Of a stretch of 64,000 nucleotides of DNA, positions 34,034 to 47,329 are shown one piece after another. Position 1 is the first letter of the stretch. Every line of letters starts with the position of its first letter. Source of the DNA: Epinephelus fuscoguttatus. Its lineage: Eukaryota; Chordata; Actinopteri; Perciformes; Serranidae. Location of the stretch: the NCBI RefSeq assembly GCF_011397635.1, contig NC_064754.1:34274043-34338042 (forward strand), read 5' to 3'. A program made the translations under genes and the position numbers. The notes beneath the pieces are model-generated. The model was given only the letters and a program-made list of their open reading frames with translations. It was not told where the DNA came from and searched no databases.

Positions 34034-34410
34034 CATTGTTTTGACCTCTCATTGTTCTGACCTCTCATTAGTCCGATGTCACGTTGTTCCGATATGTGAT
34101 TATTACTGTATTTGTGTACCACAGAGGATCAGCAACGCAACAAAAGTAGGATACTGGTCGAGACACAAGTGCCCACCGGCTCTGGGTCAGCTGGGAAAGG
34201 CTTGAGGCGGAGCAGGCTCACGGCTTATGTGTTTGCCACTTTCTTTTTCATTTTAACCCACACCATGATCTTTTCTGAACCCTAACCAAATGGTTTTTGT
34301 GCCTAAACCTAACAAGACCTTAACCACAGGGCATCATGATGATTTCGGAACAATGGGACTTCGGAACAATGGGTTTGATATGGTTGGAACAATGAGATGT
34401 CGGACCAATG
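34034..34410. mobile_element. Foldback MITE with iterated 16-bp arm repeats
   Basis: Left arm 34034-34097 is four 16-bp units of the form CATTGTTCTGACCTCT; right arm 34340-34410 carries inverted units (TCGGAACAATGGGACT and relatives) with one longer spacer. The centre has CCTAAACCTAAC-like sequence and no coding potential. Exact ends were not determined. Confidence 0.6.
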
Positions 34411-35555
34411 GGCAGACCCCCGGTTCCATGTTGAGAACTGTACCCTGACAACCTTTACACGTTGAAGTAACCATAGAGTCCCTTCAGTCCACTGCATTGA
34501 GGATTAATAATGAAAACACAAGTCAGACATGATATAAGGGTACTTAAAATGTACTGCCAAGGAATTTTTGCTATTATAGACATTAACTTTAAAGAGAAGA
34601 GTTCATAGTTAGACATTTTTATGGCTCACTTCTTGTAAGATTCACTGCCTGTCTGCCTTGTGCTTCAGCAAAGTGCTTGAACCTGTTCCATTCTGCTGTA
34701 TTTTACACAGCAGCTAATAATTTCAGAAGGCCTTTTTCACAGTAGAAATAACAGGCAGAAAAGTACAGGTGTAAATAATGAAATGAATGATATCTGAATT
34801 CTATTTAGCTGTCTTCATTTCAGGGTCCCTGGTATTGTGCACGCTTGCTCACTGTCACTGGAACACTTGAATATAACAAAGCCATTGTTTGTCTTATTCC
34901 TAGGTTTTTCCTACAGCGACAAGTCAACATGTCTGCTGTTCCTGGGCTGTTGTGATGGCAATAACAGAGCACAGTGTTTGCAGTTGGTGCAAAATGGTGA
35001 CAAACTAGCCGTCACCCTTTACACTCCTTCACTCACTCCATGATGCTTACTAGAGATGAGTTAGTTCTAAATCTAACTGCTACATCGCACATGTCTTACT
35101 GGCACATCCTGTCATCTAGGATTTGTTCAGCTGAAAGAAAAACATACCAAAATTCCCCAATACAACAAAATAGTCCTAGATCAACAAAAGTTGTACCTTC
35201 AAAGGTCTTGGACTTTTCCTTAAATACTTTGAAATGCACTCTGTATACCGTCACGTAAAAGATGAAGAGCATATATATGTGAAGAGGCACATTCTTCTCT
35301 CAAAGCAGGGCTGGAACATAAGTGGAGAAAAATGAGACCCTTAGAACAGCGTAAAAAGGTGTGCTAAACCCTTTGATAACTCCCCTACAGTAAATCACGG
35401 TGGTATGTCTCTGTTTATCTTTTTTAAGCCTTGGCCCACTTTGAGTTTCTTTAAAAGAATTGTGACCCACTTCCCCCTCTGCATGAGCACAGGCACCAGT
35501 GAAAGTGAAAAAGTTGTAACGGCAACAAAGTAAAACTTGAGAAATCACTGCAAAC

Positions 35556-35557
<2 letters not shown>

Positions 35558-35614
<57 letters not shown>
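35558..35614. repeat. (CA)n microsatellite
   Basis: Pure CA tract of about 57 bp between CACNG1 and CACNG4. Confidence 0.95.
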
Positions 35615-35617
<3 letters not shown>

Positions 35618-38600
35618 CAAGCTAACATATGTATGAGTGTAGCCTCCTGCTGAGGGATCTGTCAGCCGTTACCACCAGCTACACTCGCCCACTTGTGTCC
35701 CAGAAAGCATTGTAGTAGTTCCTCTCCACAGATCCTCAATCAAATAACACCATTCTACTTTAAATCTCTTTTTCCCTCCTATTGCCATTGGTGATTCAAC
35801 AACTTCTCCATTTTTGTGGGTTTGGCCACTATGGGCAGTGATCCCATTTCACTCACCATCTTACCCGCTGAGATATGATAACATGAAGACTCCCCTAGCG
35901 GAAGATTTACAGTAGATTCCACAGCACATTGCAAACAGGAGCCGTCAGGTTTTAAACAAGTCCAGTTTATTGGAATTATATAAACATTGTGGCCACCCAG
36001 CGTGTCTGTTATCATTCATCCAACCAGGCAGTCACATTTCAAATCTAATGGACATTTGGGTTATTATTTCAGCAGTTTTTCCAGTTTTGTTTTTTTAACT
36101 TCCACATTGGTATTTTATATAATAACATGTAATGAAAGTAAAGTGTAAATATTCAAAACATGTTTGATTGCGCAGGTTTGTGCAACCCCTGTCACTGCGA
36201 AGTTGTCAAATACTGGCGCTTGGGCAGTAGCTTCCATGTTAGACCCCAATGAAAAACGCTGTCCTTTTACATCAACATGACATGTGGCCAGGCGTCAGGG
36301 AGAAATGCGGCGGGGGTGAAAGTCCAAGTAGGGTGGGACGGATGGGTGGCGGATGGGTCCAACAAACACCGACCTTCACCTTCAAGACACCCCCCCCACA
36401 AGTCCGACCTGGAGCCGGACTTCTCCGTCACCGGTAAGCCCTTATCTTGCGTCGTATTTGACAGGAATACAGTGTCTGTGACCCCGTTTAACCCACATCC
36501 AGCAGTATTCGCCTTTAGTTTCTGCTGCTGGTTGAAATCTGTACTTGCACAGCGTGCTCCTGAATGATTTGTTTTGCTTGCACAAAACTATTTTTAGTCG
36601 CAAATGCGAGTAAAATGCTCGCACCGTAGAGCTCTGTGGAAAACAAATCACTGTAGCATATATAAACAAATCTAACCTACAAGTAAAAAGAAATAAATAG
36701 TAACTTTCACTGCTTAAAGATACTCAATAGCTCAGCTAATGCCTGAAATATCACTGGATACAAACCACTGCAGCAGCATATTGAGTGCCAGGTGGCCAGC
36801 GTGCGCCGTTATTGGACGGCGCATGGACACTCACCCTCTTGCAATTGGACTTCGAACTTATCCCACAGTAGTGGTACCGTGAGGTAACGTAGTACTAGGG
36901 TACTCCAACAATGCTAGCATGGGTGGCAACCAATCATGCGGGACATGGTGTCAATTTGCGTGACGTGTGAAAAGAGACAGAAATGCTGTGCTGGTCACCC
37001 TACTTCCACTGCCACTCACAAGCAGCAGCTAGTAGGGGGCCCCATTAGGGGTGATTCCAACGTGTTGTCGTTGTTGCACTGTCTATAGGGGTTCCATCAG
37101 ATTGTCATTGATATGGACCAATGTCAGCCGTCTCTGGGGGCCCCCTTCCAGCTCGGGGCCCTAGGCAATTGCCTAGTTTGCCAGTTGCAACAGCCCTGCC
37201 TTCATCTGGGAGGCCAGTGTTCCCTACCCTTATGAATGTAAAGCCAAACTGTTGTTTTACCTCAACCCAACCATTTACTTTTGTTGCCTCAACCTAACCA
37301 AGTGTGTGTGTGTGTTGACTAATTGTAACCACATGCATTTGTTGTTGAAGGAAAAAAAAAGTCAATTCACGATGTTGTACCGACATTGTACTTTTATTTT
37401 GAAAGAGACTATATGCAAACTCTACATACCCTGTGAAAACAGTAGTGTATTTTGAAAGGACAGAATGCATGTAACATGCTGAAGTAGACACGGCATCCCA
37501 GAATGTCAGAAGCAGACACAGCCAGGCTATCTTGCACATCATATGTAGATGTGGAACGTTAACGCCCAAGCAGTGATATGTAATGAGGCCAGAGTGAGAA
37601 TGTGTTGTTCTGTGATGCCTTAAGGTCTCCACTGGAAAGCTGTCTTGAGCCAATTAAGCTATGTCATATGTAATATGTAATATACAACATATTCTCACTC
37701 ACAACTTGTCAGATATTACAGCTTGGTCAATCGCCCTGTGCTTCGGACTATGATGCTCTCAGTTCCCCTCCAGTGTCAGTTTTTAAACATGCCAATTTCT
37801 GCAACCATTTCCGCTTCTTACATGCATAGTGTCAAAATAAACTTCTGTGTTGACAGGAAACTTAGCTTAGACACCAAAACTACTTTAGGTTTAAGCAAGA
37901 AAAATACTTTCTTAAAAAAGATACATCTGTAATATAACTTAACTTATGGATGTAAGTTAAAAACTCAGTCTTGGACCACTGGTTTCACATGAGATGTAAA
38001 AGTACTGTGTTTGTTTGATTCATTCACCACTCCCAACAATTCCGTGCACAGACTTTCTTTGTCTCATACATACGCTAACGAGTGACTTGAACCTCAAAAT
38101 CAGATGCCAAGGGAAACTGACCAGGATGCCATATTTTACTCTCATTAGCTATTAAAATTATGTCTCAGATTCTTCTTTAACGCTCATGAGTTGACAACTT
38201 TATCATACAAAAGTTGCAGTGCTGTCACCTCCCCACTGAATCATTACAGACATCTTTTTTTTCAGGATTTATGAAGTAAAATGAAGTTCAGTCTGACTAT
38301 CAGGCTATATGTAATGTATCCGCATAGGTGTCCATAGGTGAATTGATGACTCCCCATACTGTATGTGTTATCCAGCTAGAGTGACCTGTACAGGGTGCAT
38401 CCTGCCCCTCACCCTGTATGAACTGGAATAGGCTAAAATTATCCCTTACTTCCTTTGAACTATTCTTGGCATGTAGGACACCACTGTGAACCGCAATTAC
38501 CTTGGTTTTGTACTTGTGCCTGATCAAAATATCTTTACTGCCCATATACCTATCTATTTTGGTTTTAAGAGTCGTGCCTCCTAAAGGCGATGTAAGCTTG

Positions 38601-38808
38601 GTTTATGGCTGGTGTATTCCTGAACGTTTAACAAGCTAAAGTTCATGTGAGGTGAAGTTGAGGGGCAAACTCAAATATATTAAATTGAGTTGTTTGAGTT
38701 TTTGTTCATAAGCTGTTGTAAGCAATGAGTAACAGGAACATGTCAGATTTGGCTCAGGCTTTATTCACTATTTTATGACATTTTTGAGACTAAACATTTA
38801 ATATAATA

Positions 38809-38809
38809 A

Positions 38810-38840
<31 letters not shown>

Positions 38841-38846
38841 AAGAAA
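38809..38846. repeat. (AAG)n microsatellite
   Basis: About twelve AAG/AGA units after an ATAATAAT start, between CACNG1 and CACNG4. Confidence 0.95.
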
Positions 38847-41800
38847 GACTATTAATTACAGGTTTAGTAAATGTAAACTGTAATTGTTACATAAATACAC
38901 ATAATTCATGTTGATAAGTGTCTGTGAAAAAAACAAACATTCAATGATATACGAAATATAGTGCAGGAATATGATCTGTTTTCTGCAACACTGTTTACAC
39001 ATCTAACGGGCTGCACCAGTTGTTGTTTGCAGTCAATCAGTTGTTGGATAACAGACATTACTGAGAGTCTGTGACATATGGACATATGTACGGGAGTCAC
39101 ACATCATCACCGGCCTGGATGACTCACCAGATACACAATCTAAACTGAACCTCTAATCAATCCAGTTCTTCACACTTTCACCATCATTTTAAATGATGAC
39201 ACTGACATAACGACTTCCAAAGGAGCAACGACCCCTGACCTCACAGGCACTGGCTGCTCCCACCTCTGACCTTTGTTACATTGAGATGGCTGCACTGGAG
39301 CTTCAAGTGTAGGTCTGAGTCCTCGGGGAAGCTTCTGGCTCTTAATCATCTTCCATGGAAACCTCATCCTGCGGGCTAATGGTGTGGACAGAGCCTGAAC
39401 CACTAAACTCTATTGATTGTAATCACAGAGGACACAAGGCGACATTGATTACGGCTTACTGTGACTGTGTCTCAATTGCAGGAATAACACCCTAATGTAA
39501 CGGTCAGAAGAGTCATTGATCACTTTCTGGGAAAGTTAATGTGTATTTTAAATCACTTTGCGGTCATTTTTGGTCTCTGCTGACGTAAACCAGCTTTGGT
39601 AGAATGTGGTGATGCAGGTCCAGGCAAGCTTTAGACTTGTACATTCACGGTCTCTTATTTCTGCACACTGCATACAAGCCCAGTCTGTGTGCCAAGTACG
39701 TGTTGCTGAATGGATTTGTAATTTGGTGGTGTAGTCGCTGTCCAGCTGAATTAATTGCATCCACCAAGACAGCAGAAAGAAAAGCGAATTAATCAAGTTT
39801 TGCATAATTAATCTATGAAGGCTCCTGTAAGACAATCTGGACGCTGCTCATTGTCAAGTTTAGCTTCAAACACACTTACTGACTGAAACTGACAATTTAT
39901 ATTGAAGTGAGCTGCCGTTTATTTGCAATAATCAAAGAAAGCAATAAGACATTGATTGTGGCTCCTAAAATGATTAACCTTCTTTGATGCAGGATGTTTA
40001 TCTATACAACTTCATAAATAAGAGCAACAGGTGGCTGCTTAGAAGATCTTGTTTTGCCAGCTGTTAATGAAGACGTAACATTGTGTACAGCAGCCTCCGC
40101 CTGCTGCTGGGCCATGTGTTTTTTTTTTCTTGAGTATTTTTTAATCCTCGACACTGTGTGACAACCTCATTTACCAAAAGTTCACTTTCTGTAGCAGCGA
40201 AGGAGGAGTGCAATGTTCACTTTGAAGTTACTGATTGTGTGTGGAAAAGTAGAATTTTTAGTTGCTGTCTTTCAAATGACGTCTTGATAAATGAGGGACC
40301 TGGATTAACTACCGTTGCTGTTGTCTACTGTTGTCTTGGGTTAATCCTTATTGCGTTGAGTGGGAAGTATGAATTTTGCTGTCATGTGTTATCTCAATGT
40401 GAACATAATGGAGCACAGGGGAATGGCAATCATCCAACCACCAACTAGTTTCCGCTGCAGCTACTATACGACCTTAAATTGTACCCAATCTTTTATCCCA
40501 TGTTCTCAGAGTTTGTTGGTGTTTTTCCTTTTCTTCTTAGAGACGTGTGCTGTTGTAGCGTCAGGGTTAATAAGGGTTGCTTTGGCCAATACAAATACAC
40601 TTGGCTTGCCTGACCAGTTACCACAACAACAAAACAAACATATCCATAATCACAGTAAGTGTAAATGTTAATGAATGTGCTTAAAATATACAAAGGACTT
40701 ACTTCATAAACTTGATAAAACACAGTGAGCAAACTTTGTCTTGAAAGAAAAATCAAACAGATGTTCAATTTCCAGTCACTCTTTTTTTATTTCAGAGTAA
40801 TTTATCAGCAAAATGATACATTACAAACCTTTCATGGAAATAATTAGACACTTTGTATTTACAGGCTCTGTTGTATCGTATAATATACATTAATTATATA
40901 TGTTGCCATTTCACCCATAATACAAGCCCTCAGCTGAAACAGACACGCAGACCATAGAGGGTTGAAGGTGTATGAAGCACAATTAAAGATAAAACAACTA
41001 AAAGAACACACCAAAAATCTTTCTGTACCAATCTCACAGCTATGACTTTAAAATTCTGATTCTTTTTTCACCACCATTTTGAAATCCTTCATTATAACCA
41101 TCTGATTCTCCTGATATCATGAGCCCCAGGAACTTTCCCCATGATCAAGATCTCATTGCATTTTGGCTGCTGGGACCAGGATCTAAATGACTACTTTTTA
41201 CCTCCCAAAAAGTCCCTGATTAGAGGGTAGTATTTTCTGAAAGTACAGGAGCTTTTGGGGTGAGGTTTGCCAAACACACACACAACACTGCTGCTTCACT
41301 GTACCGCTTTAAAACAAGGAAGTACGGTAGTATTGATTTAGGGCCATTTTAGGATGAGGGGAGAACATTTCTCTTTGCTGGATAATATTCCACATTATGT
41401 ATGGCTTAGCTGTCAAATCCCGACCCATTTTAAAAAGGCAGATTTTTTCAACCAATCTAAAAAAAAAAAAACACTGATGCACACCAGTGATTTATTTAAT
41501 TGCCCTCATATTTTTAACCTTGTTAATGTTTACTGGGGAGAAGACATCTTGTCATTGTGTCATCATGTCACCTGAGGACTTATTCTCACCTCCTGTCAAA
41601 CGTATTGAAAGAGCTTATTAGGTCATATTCACAGGTTTAAAGCAGGTGATTTCTGCTTGTTCTCGGATATGCTGCATTTCTGCAAACATTGCAAATTACA
41701 GCCATGACGGTCTGCTGTTTTTCATGTGCCACAGCGGATAAAAAAAGGTTAAGCTCTAACTTCTGCCGGCTAAATCCAGTCTTAGCACAGTGACAGATGT

Positions 41801-43288
41801 CATGGTAATGGTAATGGACACCTGCGGTTCCTGGATCGACAGTATGACACCAATATATCAACAGGGAGCGAGGAATCAAGCCCACCTGCTGGGAGAAATC
41901 TCAGCCACTTTAAATTTTCAAAGGGAGGAGAGGGCGCTGCCTGCGGAGATGGGATCACTCAGGAGGAAATCACATCGGGCTTTAACATCCATCCTGTCAC
42001 CTCTAAATAGATGGTGTGCAAATAAACAGTGTGAAGATCTCAAAATATTAAATTAACATCTTAACAGTTATTCCCTCATATGAATGAATAAAATGGCTCT
42101 CCAAGCAGCAACATGGTGTTCAATGTTGCTCTCACCACTGGCGACAGTTAATGACATTATACTAGTCAGACACTGTGGTTTTAGAAAAGAAAAATATGTT
42201 GTTTTTGTCCTGTGTTTGATGAAGATCTTATCTCTGTGTGCACAAATATCTTCAAGAGGGCTTAAAATGAGGTAAACAAGTCATTATTTAATGACAGAAA
42301 ATCTAATGTCAGGTTAATGGCTCTGTTTTATACAAATGTATGCCAGATTTGTAATGAATTGTTGTAACACTTACACCTGCAAATTGTACTTGTAATTATA
42401 TTGTTCAGCAATGAGCACAAATCATTCCTCCTACAAGAGGAGACATATGACCTATAATTAAATTCAAAATATCTTCGACTAAAATTACAGCTGTTAAAGT
42501 GCTTTTTAAAGAAATCATTGCTGGCTGTAAATGTTTTGTTATGGCGTCGGGTGTATCAGGTTCAGTATAAACATAGCTTAAGTGTGAACCATGAAGGGTG
42601 CTGAACCATTTGTCATGCCAGCAAATCAAGTTACAAAGGCAGAACCTGAGTTGAGATCCCAAAGCGTTATTTTATCCGACCTGCACAGCAAGGTACCGAT
42701 GCTAACAAGCACGTTGGCTACTTCTGTGACTGCGTGGAGAGGTGACCCTGCCATTTTCCTCTCAATTACTGGAGGAGACATTTTGCTGGCACACGACAGG
42801 AGGGAGTGGAGGCGCAGCTATATTGTGGATGAAAATACCAGTGAGGGTCCATGGCATTCAAATGCATGGGGCTTAACAGCCTGGGTGATGGACAGAGGAC
42901 AGGGGTGAAGAGGAATTGCTCAAATTCAGGGCTGGAATGGAAAACAAGGTCATCAGACTGGTTTGGCATGACAAAGATACATCAGACACACGCAGAATGA
43001 AAATAAGTCAATTCTAATTCGAGGCTTCCCCTTGTCCATGTCAGTGACTTGAATGACAATAGTAGCTGGGAGAGAGATTTCACACAAACTACATGCCCTC
43101 TCATGGCACTGTCATTTAAGTACGCATGGCAACCGCCGTGACACTGATTCACTAACCAACGACCAAATTAAGCCAATTCCAACTGCTGCTAAAAATATTC
43201 AACTGGGAAACAAACCATGGAGCTGACATGGGACCCAGTCGAGCATGTACTATACCAAGAATGAGTAATTTGAACTTTTACTAACCCT

Positions 43289-43291
<3 letters not shown>

Positions 43292-43331
<40 letters not shown>
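43292..43331. repeat. (CA)n microsatellite
   Basis: Pure CA tract of about 40 bp between CACNG1 and CACNG4. Confidence 0.95.
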
Positions 43332-43332
<1 letters not shown>

Positions 43333-44754
43333 CGCTTGCTTTGCTCCGGCTTTTGTTCGGAGACAAGGAGACAAGCTTTTTGAAGTCTGGATGAGCATTT
43401 GGGAGCCTGTTAGTTCAGTCAAGCATTAAGTTGGCTGATGCCGATTTCCTTTAACACCCTGTGGTTGCCTGACTGTCTGCCACACAGTTTCATAGCAGAG
43501 CCTAGCAGGCCCATCAGCCCCGCGTCATTAGCTAAATACTTCCTCTATAGAGAAAAACAAACGCAGTGGACCAATTCTTCGTTCATATTTTCGCATTAAA
43601 CCACAAGCAAGTCTAAAACTGAAGTTAAGTGTAATTAGTTGAGCCTCAGCAGTCACTATTTAGGATAGCTGGTATTTAATGTGATGTAATGAAAGTCAGA
43701 GCATGTGGCTGAATGGAAAGAGTCCTGACCGGGGGTCAGGGTCAGGGTCAGGTTCAGGGGTAGGGTTATTTTTGTTCTTCACAGCATGGAAGCAGAGGGG
43801 AGGTGTCAGCCTGGGTGGGGCACCTATTCAGTGGTGGCTTGTTCATGACCTTTGACCAGCTGAAAGAGGGAGAACCTAAACATCAGTATTTCCATAATGA
43901 TACACCCATCCATAATTAAAGTCACTGAAGGCCCCCCAAAATGTATATATATGTTTATTTTTTCTCATCACAAAAACACTGTATCAGTACCTACATTGAT
44001 ATCAGAACTTAACACACAAAAATCCCAAAATTGACAAAGTAGAATGCGACAAGACATTTTCCAACACTTTCCAATTAATGCAACAAAGGTTCTTCACAGG
44101 GCTAAGACAACTCTTCCTCGTGGGATTCTCTGGTACTACAAAATGCCCTAACTGTCCACATGCAACAGATGCCATCACACTCTGCACGCTTTGATCTTAC
44201 TGGTCGGAGGTCAAAAGCAAGCTATCCCAGATATTCTGCCTCAGCATCCCCATGAGTCCAACCACGTCACCCCTGGGTAACCTCTCTGCACTTAATGTCA
44301 CACAACACTAATAGCATTAACTGCGGCTAAACGATCATATAACACTGGCTCAATTTGTCAACAGAACACTCCACTCTAGACGAAATCACAGAAACCTTGC
44401 ACAACAAAATCAAACCATGTAACACAATTTGTTTATTGCATGTAAAATGACTGTCATCTGTCCTGTTCCCCCCGTGTCTCCTTTTTCACTGTAATGTGAC
44501 AAAATGTATTTTCTGTTTCATGTTGCTGTTGTTCAGTTTCTTTTATTGTCATTACTTTCTTGTTAACATACAAAAAAGAAAACAACTTTTTGCACTAAAG
44601 GATAAATTTGGACTTAGCTGGATCCTATTTTCCCATTTATGTCTAAGTCTAAACACTAAGGGCATGTTCATACGGTCAGTTTATATCTTCTAAATGTGCT
44701 TGTTTATGCCACTGATGAGCTCAGATTTTTCATATACGTGTCCAACAGCATTAT

Positions 44755-45415
44755 GGAAATTACCCTACAGAGATAGAAGCTTTTTATCAAGGATAAAATC
44801 CTGTTTATTTAATGAGAAACAGCCCTGAAATCACCATCACCAGACCCACCAGACTCCATTTAAATAAACGATCATTTTAAAAATGTAAGACACACTTTAT
44901 CAAAAGTAGACAAAAACAAAATAAAATCACAAAAGCCATCTTACTTTGTCTTTCCACTAGTCCAACATCACTAACTCTGGTTTGGTTGAAATAAACCCTT
45001 AATTAACTCAGTTAAATGTGAAAATATTCTAGCTCTCTACTCACTAAAATTACTATATATTTAAATGTGGTCTGTTGGGTTTAATGATAGCAAACTGAGG
45101 CTGTTTCTGGTTAACAAAAAGGATCTTACTCTTTCACAAAAAGGTCTATCTCTGTAAGGAATCCTTTCAACAATATTCTCAGACACTTAGAATAATAATC
45201 TGAGCCTGTCAGAGGCAAAAACAAGCACTGTGATTGAGCATAAATTCACAGTGCATAATTGCCCCCAAGTGGTTACATTGCATTCTGTTTCACGGCTGCT
45301 GGCTGCAGTGCTCTCACTCAATACTGGACCAATTTCAAAAATTGTTCCCATTAGCCACTTAGACACATAAACATGTAAAAACAGGGACCAAGCTGAAAAA
45401 TGCCAAACTCACCCT
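44755..45415. mobile_element. Truncated copy of the 866-bp foldback element
   Basis: Shares ATCACCATCACCAGACCCAC and GGTTTGGTTGAAATAAACCC-type blocks in the same order as 8640-9291, and ends ...CTCACCCTTTAA at 45415-45419 with TTAA. The left TIR is missing. Lies between CACNG1 and CACNG4. Confidence 0.7.
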
Positions 45416-45419
45416 TTAA

Positions 45420-45948
45420 CCCCCGAACAGATCAAGAGATTAACTGGATATGTGTACAGATGTAGCCATCCATTGCCATAATAATGCCATTTTTCAATGT
45501 CATGCAAAGACAGCTGTCAAATTTAAGACGTCACGTAACACAAACTTTCAATTCCTTTGAAATTATAATGACAACAAATTGATATGGGGCAATAAGACTA
45601 CAGAAATACTTTGAATAGAAGTTCCGCATAGACTACAAATATATCAAAAACCCTCTTAACACAAAGGCAGAACAGACACATGTTAATTAACAGCAACACA
45701 CACAGCGTGATCTCACCTCTGTTTTTACACACAGTAACAGTCTGTCTGGCTTAGATAAGGAAAACAACTGAAACATATTTGTTCTCTCTTGTGATAAGCT
45801 CTACATCTCTAAAATTGAGAAAGATTCATTTGTGTCCATACATCGTCCCTGAGCGAATGGAGAGCAAACGGCACAGTCTGTACAAACAATGTTTACACCG
45901 ATATATCACACAGCATACTGGAATGTACTGACATTACTGTGTGCCTTG
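45420..45948. other. Intergenic, nothing recognised
   Basis: AT-rich sequence between the truncated foldback element and the proposed CACNG4 3' UTR end. No feature seen. Confidence 0.5.
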
Positions 45949-46760
45949 TTTATTTTTGTCGCTATATATCTACAGAAATCCATACGTGTCATAGCGTGGC
46001 AGTGTCTCAGAGCAATAACACACATTTCACATACCGCAGCACACATATTTACCACCTGACTCACACAAGCTTAAGAGAGAGGTTATTGAGATACAGTAGG
46101 AGTATTTAAATGGCAGTTGAGAAGGCTTAAGACTATCAAAGGTGTACAGATTAAGTTAGCACCAGTTGTGTTAAGTTACAAACAAATACAATACAATAAT
46201 ACTCAAACAATCACATGAATCACTTCATTTGAGCAAACAACTTTGGAGACAAACATCTTTTTGTCTCAGAATAAAAGAAATACGTTCTTTTCCAAAATGC
46301 TATACAAAACATCATTACCTGAAGTTCAATATTCAGAATCTGTATTATATTGAGCATCAAGTCTATAAAAGCTTAATTCTTTAATCAAGCAATTATCTTT
46401 TAAAGAATACCCGAAGATATATGATATTTTTCAGGAGGAGGAGGAGAAGTCACTCACACATGGTGGGTATCACATTTTAGAATTAAACTCTTCAAATGTT
46501 GCTACAAACAGTCTGCAGTCACATTTTAGATATCGTAAAAAGTTGTTCTGATATCACCTTCCCTCTTCCTCCAAATGCAACACAGATTGGCACTTTTCTG
46601 TCACAGAGGGACGCAACGGAAAAACAATTTTGAGGCCTGACCTTTCAACATTGCCGCTGCCTGAACAGCCCCGGGGAGGAGTTGTCCTTTCTCATCAGCT
46701 GTACAATATCTAATGTGCTCCATAAAGCCTATTGTTTTACACAGCTATACACTCCTGACC
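45949..46760 (-). other. cacng4: Probable CACNG4 3' UTR
   Basis: Minus-strand sequence after the stop; AATAAA (complement of TTTATT at 45949-45954) gives a plausible end about 0.8 kb downstream. AT-rich with a short GAG-rich stretch (46434-46450). No ORF of interest. Confidence 0.35.
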
Positions 46761-47329
46761 TCATACCGGCGTGGTCCTCCTGTTCACTCCATCTTTCACA
46801 TCCTTCTGAAAGCAGTTGTGGACTTGTAAAAACCCAGAGTCCCTCTCTGGACTGTAGGGCCCTGCAGTCGCACTTCCGCCCTTCAGAGGGTCCCTACTGA
46901 GGGCGTACAGAGATATATCCCCCATTGGCAAACCCATCCCCAACCCTCCTCCTCCTCCTCCTGCTCCACCACTTCCTCCACCGATCTTCATCCCCACTGG
47001 AGAGGGGTCGCGGGACGGGTCACTCGACCTTGAACTGGAGCGTGAGCGCCTTCGTCTGTAACGGTAACTTGGGATGCGTGAGTATGGCGAAGAGGAGGAG
47101 GTGGTCTTGATGAAGTCACGCCGGGCTCGGAAGCGTGTCTCTTTGTTTTTCTCGATATATATGTTGACCGCGAGGACGCCCACTGCTTCGGCCACGATGA
47201 AGGAGAGGGCGCCAAAGTAAAAGGACCAGCCGTAGTTGTAGTGGTTCTTCTTGTCCTCGTCTTTCTTGTCACTGGGATCTCCGGCGTTGCTGGAGATGTA
47301 GACGATGATGCCGATGATGTTGCTCAGGC
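46761..47329 (-). CDS. cacng4: CACNG4 exon 4 (TM3-TM4, cytoplasmic tail, PDZ ligand)
   Basis: Acceptor CTCCTCAG then GC|CTG ([13 protein letters not shown]), the [16 protein letters not shown] loop, TM4, and the cytoplasmic tail ending VNRRTTPV, stop TGA 46763-46761. The tail has a basic RRRRSR cluster and a glycine-rich segment (around 46920-46985) beyond what I recall in mammals. Confidence 0.94.

Larger units (their letters stand above)
34411..44754. other. Intergenic between CACNG1 and CACNG4
   Basis: No gene recognised. Holds three microsatellites, repeat-like stretches (about 36240-36440, 36780-37200, 37200-37660) that I cannot name, and a short GGGTCA hexamer run (43735-43765). All ORFs are short and unlike any family I know. 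Confidence 0.5.

Noticed and set aside
43735..43765. GGGTCA hexamer run as interstitial telomeric repeat
   Set aside because: The unit is GGGTCA, not TTAGGG, and only a few units are present.
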